From positions 782,501 through 846,500 of the forward strand of contig JACEEZ010009483.1 in the NCBI GenBank assembly GCA_016584305.1: 64,000 nt of DNA, in the 5' to 3' direction. The DNA is from Chionoecetes opilio (lineage: Eukaryota; Arthropoda; Malacostraca; Decapoda; Majidae). A program made the translations under genes and the position numbers. The notes under the pieces were generated by a model. That model was not told where the DNA came from. It did not search any database and saw only the letters and a list, made by a program, of their open reading frames with translations. Shown in pieces: positions 55,101 through 63,790 of this stretch; within the stretch, counting starts at the first letter, position 1, and every line of letters begins with the position of its first letter.

Positions 55101-57374
55101 CTACCTACATGCTCACCCTTTTTGTGTGCTTGGCTGATATATTGATGATTGATTTAATGCCAAAAAGGGGGAAATGTGCCAGACATCAGAGGTCATATGG
55201 CACTATGGCAAAGCATAAAAAAAGGGAGGGGTTATAGAGAAAGTGTGAAACGGTGAGGGAAGGGGAGAGGAACGGGATGTTACAACAGGATGGTTACATC
55301 AAATGAAGGATATGGAATTGTTAGAGGAAGATCATAAGCTTGGCTGATAGAATGTGTACCTATGGACTAATATGGTAAAGGGTAAACTTGGTGACCTGAA
55401 TGTGACTCTGTGTCCTAGGTAAAGCATCAGGTAATATGGGGTTAGAGATACTTTGGTAAATTTCTAGTGTTTGCCATACCTACTCTCCCACTTCCCCCAA
55501 ACAAGTTTGGGACCTGTGGGAATGCAGGGTTTTCGGGTGGGGAACAAGTTATGCGTCGGAAACACGTAATTTAAGAGTTGTGTAGGCGGGGTGGGGGGGG
55601 CTTGGTTCCCTAGACCTAGGGTAATTTCCTTATATCTAGAGAAATTTGCCTAACCAAAATTAACCAAACCTAGCCAAATTTAACCTAACCTAGCGGGGGG
55701 CTTGACCCACCGATAACCTAACCTAACCAAATCTAACCTACCCTACCCAAATATAACTTACCCTTACCTAACCAAATCTATCCTAACCTAAACACATCTA
55801 ACCTAACCTCCTAGCGAGGGGTTGGAGGGGGTTCTCGACCCTTCGGTCATCATTCTGTGAGGATCGTCAGGTTCACACATCTCACACAAATTTTTTCAAC
55901 ACCCCTAACTCAAAAACGATGTCGTTGCGATGCATAATTTGTACCCCAGCCAAATATCCCGCATTCCCCCAGGTCCCCAAGCTTGTTTTGTGAGAGAGGG
56001 GGAGTATGGGCAAACACTAGAATAATACCAATACTTCTTATCATAACTAAACGTTCAGGATACTTAAACCCACCGATCGTGTATTGGTCTAAACTGCACA
56101 TATACCCATACCTACATCAATAATATAAAAGTGGGAATGAAATTTCTTAGCCTTATGGTATCTTCTTCCAATGCTTGAAATAGAAGTATCAGAAATTCAG
56201 AACAGACAGCAGCCACCACTAGTCAATAGTCATGCTTTGTCTACTTGGTCAAAAGGACTAAATATATTTGTGACACATTCAATTTTACTTAACAGGTGAC
56301 TCTCAAATCAAAATATTAAAGATAAATAAAATTATGAAAATTATCAAGATGAATTCAAGCAACTGTTTTTCACTGATCCATCACTTTAATATGACAGTTA
56401 CTAAAATGGTAGAAAAACCCATTGAAATAGTTGATGTGACGATTAAGCAATATGAATCAAACAAAGGAGTGCAGACAGAATAGGTCAGCTCTGAAGAGAA
56501 GGAGCCTCAAGGCCACAGTCAAGGAGCGCTACACAAAGGCAGACTCCAGGGATCAGGGCCAGTCTTTGCCAGGCTTGGGAACAAACAAAGGTGTCGGTTC
56601 AAGAAGAGGTTGGATGCCACATGGGGAGGCTACATCATCAGTCTAAAGGGTTACTGGAAGCCTTAATTCCTTACTGCGGTACTGGTAATACTGAGAAGGC
56701 AAATATTTACACACAAAGGATGACTTGGCAATATTGCTGTTAGACTACAGTAACAATGGTGTTGGTTTGCCTGTTGCCTCATTTCCAATAATTGTTGCCC
56801 AGGTAACTCCGCCACATACTCCAGGCTGGCTCAGGGCCGTGGGCATGGGATACAGCGTCCCTACTCCCTTGCAGGCCATGGCCATTGGCTGAACCAAGAA
56901 CAAAGCCATCTCCACGCTGTGACCTGTGACGTGCCTACAGGTGTGGGGTGTCCTGCCTCCCTCCAGCCACACAGCGTTGTAGGGGAGGAACAGGTGTGTT
57001 GTATTGGGTGGGACTGGCACAACAAACTATTATATGAGGCAACACTTTCTAGAGCCCTCATGACGGCGGGCTGGGGGGCTGCCTTGAGGGTGTTCCCGGC
57101 CGGCTCACGTCAGTGTGCAATGGTCCTGAGTGGGTGGTGGACGCCCCCGCATACCCCAGGGCAGCGGGGGCGTCGCGGGTGAGGCCCTAAGGACACCGCA
57201 GCACCACGAGGCCGTCACGCTGGTGTCTACGTGACTTGTGACAGGCACGCCGGGCCCTGCCCCCAGTGTGTCCTTCACGGCCTAACACTGCTTCCACACA
57301 CCTGGGTACACCTGCTTACCTGGCCGAGCCTTCTTCTTGGCGTCCCTGACCCGCTTCCTGCACCTGTGGTCCAT
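48958..57374 (-). CDS. JMJD6, JmjC-domain Fe(II)/2-oxoglutarate oxygenase, seven coding exons
   Basis: Nuclear lysyl-5-hydroxylase acting on arginine/serine-rich splicing factors such as U2AF65 (arginine demethylase activity is also reported). Exons in order: 57320-57374, 53238-53449, 52922-53074, 52416-52612, 51754-51901, 49540-49728, 48958-49149; all phases agree, giving 381 aa (human 403). Iron ligands His188 and Asp190 lie in [10 protein letters not shown] and His274 in PGGWWHVV; Lys205 in RGHKRWCLFP matches the 2-oxoglutarate-binding Lys204 of human. The basic N-terminus [18 protein letters not shown] and the C-terminal poly-Ser segment with acidic residues and KKKR tail are both present. 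No disruption, so likely functional. The first exon was placed by its conserved peptide, the GTAAGC donor and matching phase across a 3.9-kb intron. Tail-to-tail with METTL1. Confidence 0.96.
49540..49728 (-). CDS. JMJD6 exon 6 (third iron ligand)
   Basis: Acceptor TTTTCAG, donor GTAGGA. Encodes [20 protein letters not shown] and [20 protein letters not shown], with His274 in WWHVV. Confidence 0.96.
50331..50668. mobile_element. hAT-like miniature element (JMJD6 intron 5)
   Basis: TIR CAGGGGTGGGGAACCATTTT at left and the complement of CAGGGGTGGGGAATGTCCGG at right, with a perfect 8-bp TSD CACTAGAC (50323-50330 and 50669-50676). Length 338 bp, no ORF. The CAGGGGTxGG start is classic for hAT. 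Confidence 0.9.
51754..51901 (-). CDS. JMJD6 exon 5
   Basis: Acceptor GTGTTGCAG, donor GTGGGT. Encodes [20 protein letters not shown] and [19 protein letters not shown]. Confidence 0.95.
52416..52612 (-). CDS. JMJD6 exon 4 (HxD iron ligands)
   Basis: Acceptor TTGCAG, donor GTGAGT. Encodes [20 protein letters not shown] and [15 protein letters not shown]. Leaves with two bases of Arg206. Confidence 0.96.
52922..53074 (-). CDS. JMJD6 exon 3
   Basis: Acceptor CCTTTAACAG, donor GTAAGT. Encodes [30 protein letters not shown] and [13 protein letters not shown]; the Tyr in KMKYYI lies in the active-site wall in the human structure. Confidence 0.95.
53238..53449 (-). CDS. JMJD6 exon 2
   Basis: Acceptor TTTTTTACAG, donor GTAAGA. 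Encodes residues 20-89, with [12 protein letters not shown] and [18 protein letters not shown], equivalent to human EEFVERYERPYKPVV. Confidence 0.95.
53841..54422. mobile_element. Pogo/Tigger-like miniature element (JMJD6 intron 1)
   Basis: TIR CTGTAAATGGCGGCGTACAA at left and the complement of CCGTAAATGGCGGCTATACT at right, flanked by TA dinucleotides (53839-53840 and 54423-54424). Inner repeats contain GTCGACTTATA. A TA TSD and this terminal style fit Tc1/mariner, pogo-like. Confidence 0.65.
55445..56037. mobile_element. Fold-back element with TTAGG-like loop (JMJD6 intron 1)
   Basis: About 110-bp inverted arms share TCTAGTGTTTGCC, CAAGTTTGGGACCTG and GGGAATGC blocks. The loop (about 55640-55810) is made of degenerate AACCTAACC words. 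No ORF; TSD not resolved. 54.4-55.4 and 56.0-57.0 kb show nothing else I can name. Confidence 0.65.
57320..57374 (-). CDS. JMJD6 exon 1 (start)
   Basis: [18 protein letters not shown] plus one base of Glu19; donor GTAAGC. Aligns with the human basic N-terminus ending in RPEL. Embedded in a GC-rich stretch (57.0-57.5 kb) that probably includes the promoter. Confidence 0.85.
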
Positions 57375-58353
57375 AAAGCCTCGCACCGCCGCGCCTCCCA
57401 GCCGCCTACTTCATCGGCACAGCTGACAACACTGCTGCTGCTGCTGCCGCTGCACGCCTGCCTGCACGCCGCGGGGTCTTCCCAGCTGTTCTCGGCCCAA
57501 CCACACATTATTGCATCACATTTATAGCCACTAATAATACATGCAATCAACTTGAAAATTATAGTTTATTATTTTTTTTTTGCGTAATTTACCCGTTAAA
57601 ACAGCGGATAAGCGCTGTAGGTTACCCTACCTACCTATAATACATTTTTTATGAAATGGATGCACTTATTTAAATGATGACAATAGAAATAACAGTGTGA
57701 TGGTAATGACTGTTATCTCTCCATTCATCAGATTATATAGAACACTTATCATGCGTACTCATCATTCATGTGGATACTACAGTCAGGGATGCCACTCCTT
57801 GGGATTTTTCCCAAGAACTTGGGATTTGGCCATGGCCTTGGGATATTTTTTTGTCTATCTTGGGATTTTTGGGGGATTATTCAAATATTTCTCCAGTAGT
57901 TTATCTCAAGGTAAGCATATGTACCGTATTTAGGATTCAGTTTCGATGTTTATTTTAAAGACCTTGGGATGTTTTTGTCTATCTTGTGATTTTTAGGGTC
58001 AGTCTTGGGATTTCTGAAAATTTAGTGACAAGTGGGAAGTTGGGAACCCTGCAGGGCCTGCACAGTGCACGCACACAGTAGTGACGGTGACAGTACTAAT
58101 CAAGGATAGTACATAGATGTACTATCCTTGGTACTAACCAAGGATACTAGAAAGTTATACTAGCCTTGGTACTAACAGAAGACGATCCCGTCGATCCCAC
58201 TTCCCGACATCCCTGCCCTTCTACTAACACCGTAACACGTCCTGAGGGAGGCGAGGCGAGGCGGTGCTATCGGACAGGGACACCAAGACAAGCGTTGGCA
58301 GGCTCAGGGTGTTGAGGTGAAGAGTCTACAGGTCAGTTCCACGCTAGGAGGAG
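57375..58353. other. Upstream of JMJD6: promoter area and unique sequence
   Basis: 57375-57520 is GC-rich with a CTG-repeat-like run (CTGCTGCTGCTGCCGCTGC) and is the likely JMJD6 5' UTR/promoter; no TATA box is evident. 57.55-58.05 kb is AT-rich and contains repeated CTTGGGAT words; no gene recognised. Confidence 0.5.
58101..58168. mobile_element. Two adjacent 30-bp palindromic units separated and flanked by an 8-bp repeat
   Basis: Unit 1 (58101-58130) has perfect 14-bp arms CAAGGATAGTACAT around AG. Unit 2 (58139-58168) is an imperfect palindrome, CAAGGATACTAG to TAGCCTTG. The 8-mers GTACTAAT, GTACTAAC and GTACTAAC lie before, between and after them. Same CAAGGATA termini as the unit at 28605. 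Confidence 0.7.
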
Positions 58354-59865
58354 CATTACCACTGGAGTGTTAAAAGTAGAAGTGCTGAGGTTATTCTAAA
58401 GCTTTATTTGGCTCTAGTCAGACCTCACCTATGCAGTTCAGTTTTGGTCTCCATATTACAGGATGGGGTATTATTTTACGACAGGACCAAACTTCCCTAC
58501 ACAATTGGGAGCATGGTTTTTGTTTACCTTATTGTATTCTAAGAGACATTTTCTCCTTGAGCTTTCCGTCGCAAATCAATAGTTTCGGAGATATGGAACA
58601 TTTAAGGTGGGAGGAGGAATACGTCTACTTGTATACAAAATGCCGCCCTCTTCCTCTTCTTGTGACCTGCATCGCTTTTGTTTGGTATTTTATTAAACTT
58701 TTATTAAAGGTGTCTTGCACTGACGTCACGATCTAGCGTCTTCAAGCCAAATGCCGCCCGTCGGAGCGAGCTGGAGAACCAACAAACTCCACTTGCCGCC
58801 CGTGTTTGCCAGCTTATGGTAATTTTCCCCTACCAAATATGTTTATCAGTATAAAAGATATACTGTTATCTTCGGAAATGCTTGTTCTATAATATTATCA
58901 AATAAAAAACCGTAAAACACACTAAAGAAAGGCCATTATGAGACTCAAGAAATATGCATGAACTTAATATTCATCAACTCCAGCTCCCATTTAATATTTT
59001 GCTCGAAAACATTTTACATGGACAATATCAATAGAAGCGGAATTTCATTAGCTTTCCATTGATATATTTCGTTTTCTGATAAATAAATTAGAACCATGTA
59101 TAAATTAGCGTTAAAGTAATCGTCCAGACCCATTTTTTCTTTGCATAATTATGTTGAATGTTCATTCAAAATACCTAATCCACAAAAAATTATTCATTTC
59201 CACGTCTTATTTCCCTAGAAACATGACTTTTGTAAAAAGCGCGGGAAAAACAACAGCCCCATTCCAGCCGTGGCGGGAAACTTGCTGGCGACGTCACACG
59301 AGTGAGCCTCCCAGCCCGGCCCTATACAAATACACGGAGACTCGGAGAAAAATGTAGTACTACTTGGGGAATTTTGGGTGTTTCTGATATATTTTTTTTT
59401 CGATGTGACATATACTTGCATCCTTCATGGATACAGCAAGAAAGCTGTGCCTTTGCAGAGAGCTTAGCACCCATTTCTGACCTATTTGACCATGATAATG
59501 TCTGTGCAGCTCCTGGCAGTGGCGGGTGAGAGGAGTGCGGCTAGACAATGTGCTTCACACCGCGCTTTTCCGGGTTTTTTATTTGATAATATTATAGAAC
59601 AAGCATTTCCGAAGATAACAGTATATCTTTTATACTGATAGACATTTATTTATTATAGGGGCATATAAACATATACAGGGAGGTCCCGTTATACGAGCAT
59701 TCGATATACGAGAATCCGATGATACGAGAGGTGTAAATTAGGGTCTATTTTCAATATACGAGATCGAAAATCCAATGATACGACATTCAAACTTGGGTGA
59801 GTAAAATTATCAAGCTCAAAATGCGCGCCCTACCACTCCCGGGCTGGACAAAGGGAGATTTGGTT

Positions 59866-60191
59866 GACCCCAGTGAGGTCACCTCTAGCAAGCCGTGACT
59901 TGAAGGGTAATTAAGCATATGGCGCGGCCTGATATTTAGTGGTAATTAGCAGGTGTGCACCCCCAACCTTGGGACCGCAGTCAGGTCACCCCTAGCAAGG
60001 CGTGACCTGAAGGGTAATTAAGCATATGGCGCGGCCTGATATTTAGGGGTAATTAGCAGGTGTGCAGCCCCAACCTTGGGACCGCAGTCAGGTCACCCCT
60101 AGCAAGGCGTGACCTGAAGGGTAATTAAGCATATGGCGCGGCCTGACCTTTAGGGGTAATTAGCAGGTGTGCAGCCCCAACCTTGGGACCG
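59866..60191. repeat. Three-copy 107-bp tandem repeat inside the Tigger-like element
   Basis: Three copies at an exact 107-bp spacing contain GCAGTCAGGTCACCCCTAGC, GGGTAATTAAGCATATGG and AGCCCCAACCTTGGGACC. Copies 2 and 3 differ at only a few positions; copy 1 is more diverged. Confidence 0.9.
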
Positions 60192-60214
60192 CTACACTAC
60201 CTTCTCTTGTATCA

Positions 60215-60392
60215 GCCCGTCAGGGTGGCAAGGTTGGTAGAGACGTGAGTTCGCAATGTGCAGCGTCCCTGTGCATTCAGTCAGCGGTTCGAGTCCGCCT
60301 AGTTCGTGCTGATGTGGCGGCGCTTTGTATAGTCAATAACCTTGTAGTTGGTACTTGCAAAGTGTCTAGATAGGATGAAAATCTTATCTTAT
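60215..60392 (+). mobile_element. tRNA-derived SINE (fifth-level insertion, 14-bp TSD)
   Basis: Head GCCCGTCAGGGTGGCAAGGT (A box GGCAAGGTTGG) and GGTTCGAGTCC (B box), then a body and an (ATCTT)-type tail. A perfect 14-bp TSD CTTCTCTTGTATCA lies at 60201-60214 and 60393-60406. Same family as 20560-20742, which it closely resembles. Confidence 0.88.
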
Positions 60393-62346
60393 CTTCTCTT
60401 GTATCATGGGGCGTCCCCTACATTACAACGTCTTTTTTGCTTGTTATGCATGTTTTATGTTTAATTAATGTGCAGTTATGTTATTTTGTGTGCTATTTTC
60501 TCTTTCAGAATGATTTTTCTACAGAATAGGTAGTACAGTGTGGGTAATATAGACGCTGTGTGTTTGTTGTGTTTGCAACAAGGTTGTGTTTGTTTATTTT
60601 AGCTTGAAAAACATCTTTTTTTTCTCTTTTTTTCTTTTAATTGATGGGGTCTTGGAACCAAATCTATGTTTTACCATTAGTTATGTGTTTCGTTATACGA
60701 GATTTCGCTTTACGAGTATGCCAGGTGGAACCTAACTGCTCGTATCTTCGGGACCTCCCTGTATAGGGGAAAATTACCATAAGCTGGCAAACACGGGCGG
60801 CAAGTGGAGTTTGTTGGTCCTCCAGCTCGCTCCGACGGGCGGCATTTGGCTTGAAGCCGCGTCTGTCGCAGCCACAACAAGGGCTGTGACGTCACGTGCA
60901 AGACACCTATTGGACCCAGTTAGGAGGTTAAAGGTTAGTTAAGGTAAGGTAAGGTTAGGTTAGGTTAGGTAAGGTTAGGTTAGGTAAGGTAAGGTAAGGT
61001 AGCCACGGGTGCGCCTCCGAAACAAAAGCGATGCAGGTCACAAAAAGAGGAAGAAGGAGGCATTTTGTAAACAAGGAGATGTATTCTTCCTCCCACCTAA
61101 AATGTTCATATCACCGAAACTATTGATTTGCGACGGAAAGCTCAAAGAGAAAATGTCTCTAAGAATACAATAAGGTAAACAAAAACCATGCTCCCTATTG
61201 TGTAGGGAAGTTTGGTCCTATCGTAAAAATTTACCCAGGATGGATATAGCCTTGTTAGAATCAGTGCAGAGAAGGATGACCAAAATGACTCAAGGAATAC
61301 GTAACTTTAGTTATGAAAGGAGATTGAAGCTATTAAATTTACACTCACTCGAGAGGCGTAGAGTAAGGGGCAATCTGATAGAAGTTTTTAAGTGGATAAA
61401 GGGATTTAATAAAGGAGAGGTAGGAAAAGTTCTTAAGGCTATTAACCAGGGTAGAACAAGAAGTAACGGATTCAAGCTGGAAAAGCGTAGATTTAAAAAA
61501 GAAATAGGGAATAACTGTTTCACAAATAGGGTGGTGAATGATTGGAATGAACTCAGTAGACAGGTAGTTAGTGCAGAGTCATTAGAGAGCTTTAAAGGGA
61601 GGCTAGATAAATTCATGGATGTGGATGAAAGGTGGATGTAGGTAGTGTTAAGTAACAGAAACTACCTCGTGTAGGTCTCACGGCCTCTTGTAGCTTCCTT
61701 ATTTTCTTATGTTCTTATGTTCTAGGACTCCTTCCTGCTTTCATCTTATTCGGAGATGCTGGTTCCATCCCTTGGTCATCTGGCCGGCCTCCACCAGGGT
61801 ACCTGCAGGACCAACTGACGCCTCCTGCTACAAGTGTGCTCCCAGAGTGTTGCAATGGAGGGCGTGAGGACCTACACTTGTGACGACTGTGGGAAAGTGT
61901 GCTCCTGTAAGGCTGGCATTACTGCACACATCCTCACCCATACACGCAAGACAGGGCTGACGTGTGACCATTGTGGTAAAGTGTTCGCTTATAAAAATTA
62001 ACTCATGCAGCACATGTTCATCCACACTGGTGTGAGAAACCATAAGTGTCAGGAGTGTGGGGAAAAATTTACCCTGAAAACCAGCCTTAAAACACACATG
62101 CTCACCCACACTGGTGTGAGAAACTTTTGAGTGTCAGGAGTGTAGGAAAACATTTACGGTGCTACTTTAGTATGCGTTCTACCGCAGTACCGCAGTCTAC
62201 AGTGGTGTGGGGTGTGAACCGTGTGATCTACTCCTACACTGGTCCACAGGTCCCCTACCCCTGCATCTGAAGGGATTAGTTACTGGTCCACAGGTCATGG
62301 GTCAGGTAGTTAACACAGGTCAGGTTATCATAGTTCACAGTTGTCC

Positions 62347-62379
62347 TATATAAGGTGAACAAAGGCGACTCCTCAGTTT
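62347..62379 (+). promoter_or_regulatory. TATA box and arthropod Inr of the Merlin transposase
   Basis: TATATAA at 62347-62353 and TCAGTT at 62373-62378, which places A+1 at 62375, 28 nt after the TATA start. This is the usual TATA-Inr spacing, and TCAGT is the arthropod initiator. The predicted 5' leader to the ATG is about 42 nt. Confidence 0.7.
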
Positions 62380-62416
62380 AGTCCCAAACTTCCACCTACG
62401 TGTATTTCACTCCACA

Positions 62417-63436
62417 ATGAAGTTGAAAGATCTTTACCGACGTGTTCTACAGTCAGAAGAAACTGCAGTTGCATTTCTTCGTAGTAATAATCTTCTGGAT
62501 GCACCACAGCAAGCAGATCCATGTCATCGATGTGGTAGTATCATGCAGGAAAAACGAAAGCGTGAGAGAGGTGGAGAATTCAGGCCTGTACTTCGCTGTC
62601 CACGTAAAGGGTGCCAAACGACACGTTCTGTTCGGCAAGGGAATGCATTATTCCATTATACGGATATGAACAACAAATTAAACAGCAAGCTGAGTTTGTG
62701 TGAAATCTTAGAACTGGTGTTTCTTTTTGTTATGGAAATACCCATGGCCCAAGCAGTAACTCTAACAGAGAGGTCTTCCGCCACAGTAAATGACTGGTAT
62801 AATATGTGCCGAGAAGTGTGTGGAAGCATCGTATCATATCGTGCAAGAGGCAAGATGGTTGGTACAGACGACAACCCGATCCAGATTGACCGATCCAGAT
62901 TGAAACAACACGAGGCAAGATTTGCCGGAAGGCGGAAATACAATCGTGGGAGAATGCTGAATGGCGATACTGCTCCCATCTCTGAAGACAGCGACGCAGA
63001 CATACAAAACAACAGGAACCATGGATGCCGAATCGATGGGCCTTGGGTATTTGGCCTTGAGCAAGGCTCTGATTGCCGTTATTTTCATGTGGAACGGCGT
63101 GACAGAAATACTCTGATTCCCATCATTCAGCGGGAATGTGAAGCCGGTTCAGTGATTCACTCTGATGAATGGCCTGCATATGAAAACTTAAATAATCTGG
63201 GTTATCGCCATAGTACAGTGAATCACCAAGAAAATTACGTGGATCCAGTAACAGGAGCTCAAGGCATAGAACGATCGTGGTTGGATGCCAAAACACGTAT
63301 TTTAAAGAACATGAGAGGTGTTAGCAAGGAACTGTTGCAGTCACACCTTAATCATTTTTGCTGGAAAGTGTTCAGAAAAGATGAACCTGATTTGTTTATA
63401 GCATTTGTGAACGATATTCGTAATGTATACCGCTAA
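62417..63436 (+). CDS. Merlin/ISXO2-like DDE transposase, 339 aa, intact
   Basis: Cuts and pastes the surrounding element. N-terminal zinc ribbon: CHRC (36-39) and CPRKGC (61-66), with a basic KRKRERGG before the second pair. The catalytic DDE core (ISXO2-like/IS1595 fold) has Asp158 in IQID, Asp250 in VIHSDEWPAY and Glu285 in GIERSW; GRRKYNRGR (171-179), PWVFGLEQG and TVNHQENYVDP are family signatures. The length is normal for Merlin. One difference: the usual Glu after the first Asp (IDE) is Arg here (IDRSRL), so activity should be tested before assuming it. Single exon, uninterrupted, TATA/Inr upstream, AATAAA 60 bp after the stop. Confidence 0.93.
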   Translation: MKLKDLYRRVLQSEETAVAFLRSNNLLDAPQQADPCHRCGSIMQEKRKRERGGEFRPVLRCPRKGCQTTRSVRQGNALFHYTDMNNKLNSKLSLCEILELVFLFVMEIPMAQAVTLTERSSATVNDWYNMCREVCGSIVSYRARGKMVGTDDNPIQIDRSRLKQHEARFAGRRKYNRGRMLNGDTAPISEDSDADIQNNRNHGCRIDGPWVFGLEQGSDCRYFHVERRDRNTLIPIIQRECEAGSVIHSDEWPAYENLNNLGYRHSTVNHQENYVDPVTGAQGIERSWLDAKTRILKNMRGVSKELLQSHLNHFCWKVFRKDEPDLFIAFVNDIRNVYR

Positions 63437-63790
63437 TTGTTCATGCATGATATACTATTGTATTATAATTAGCAATGTGATGTTATTGTTAATTGATTAA
63501 TAAATAAAAAAATTGTTATTCTCCGATGAAAATAATCCATTAAACCCACAGTATAGCGTGGTAGAGCGGTAGACCTCATACTAAAGTAGAAGCAGCCGGT
63601 AGACCGCATACTAAGGTAGAAACAACGGTAGAATGCATACTAAAGTAGCACCACATTTACCCTGAAAACCAATCTTAACACACACATGCTCACCCACACT
63701 GGTGAAAGGAAGTACAAGTGTGATGTTTGTGGCAAGTGTTTCCTTACCAAGCGTTGTGTTGCCAGACATCAAAACACCTGTGAGGTATAG

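Larger units (their letters stand above)
59676..60761. mobile_element. Tigger/pogo-like element (third-level insertion, TA TSD)
   Basis: TIR CAGGGAGGTCCCGTTATACG at left and the complement of CAGGGAGGTCCCGAAGATAC at right, flanked by TA (59674-59675, 60762-60763). Tandem TATACGAG words follow the left end. The interior carries a minisatellite and a SINE instead of a transposase gene. Confidence 0.75.
58709..60907. mobile_element. Second-level palindromic element (GGTGTCTTGCAC termini)
   Basis: TIR GGTGTCTTGCACTGACGTCA against the complement of GGTGTCTTGCACGTGACGTC. Arms continue through GCCGCCCGTCGGAGCGAGCT and about 200 bp of complementary sequence, including TATACTGTTATCTTCGGAAA (left) matched at 59620. 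About 650 bp of unique centre (58915-59572). No transposase. The right arm is itself interrupted. The TSD is not clear (TATTAAA / TATTGGA). Confidence 0.75.
58467..61235. mobile_element. Outer palindromic element of the nest (8-bp TSD CAGGATGG)
   Basis: Same family as 31830-32375. Ends GGTATTATTTTACGACAGGA and the complement of GGTAAATTTTTACGATAGGA; TSD CAGGATGG at 58459-58466 and 61236-61243. Its own sequence is 58467-58708 plus 60908-61235, the latter including AGGTTAGGTTAGGT repeats; the remainder is a later insertion. The superfamily is unsettled: 8-bp TSD and GG ends would allow Merlin or hAT. Confidence 0.8.
58354..61727 (+). mobile_element. CR1-like non-LTR retrotransposon 3' part, split by a 2.8-kb insertion
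   Basis: The left piece (58354-58466) encodes the reverse transcriptase stretch VILKLYLALVRPHL. The right piece (61236-61727) encodes MDIALLESVQRRMTKMTQGI to DKFMDVDERWM, stops, and ends with the CTACCTCGTGTAGGTC / TAGCTTCCTTATT block and TTCTTATGTTCTTATG tail. The two pieces join exactly at the duplicated CAGGATGG. This copy gives the reference 3' end for the scattered fragments elsewhere in the window. Confidence 0.85.
62158..63652 (+). mobile_element. Complete Merlin-type (IS1016/ISXO2-like) DNA transposon
   Basis: 1495 bp with TIRs GGTGCTACTTTAGTATGCGT and its inverted copy (GGTGCTACTTTAGTATGCAT), 27 of 28 bases matching. A perfect 8-bp TSD ACATTTAC lies at 62150-62157 and 63653-63660. 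Three subterminal copies of the terminal motif (GGTAGA..CATACTAA..GTAG) precede the right end. It encloses one intact transposase gene with its own promoter and an AATAAA signal (63499). All structural hallmarks of an autonomous and perhaps recent element are present. Confidence 0.9.
61855..63790 (+). pseudogene. C2H2 zinc-finger gene remnant, split by a Merlin element
   Basis: Reads MEGVRTYTCDDCGKVCSCKA and then fingers of the form CxxC-x12-HxxxH with THTG-type linkers (CDHC, CQEC, HMLTH). The part before the transposon (61855-62157) has a TAA at 61999-62001 where a finger should continue, and an extra T near 62124 shifts the frame. After the transposon (from 63661) the ORF resumes as a finger ending [10 protein letters not shown], a last CDVCGKC finger and a TAG at 63788-63790. 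About five fingers in all. Fingers bind DNA in related proteins, but this copy cannot make an intact protein. An upstream exon is possible but not seen. Confidence 0.75.
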
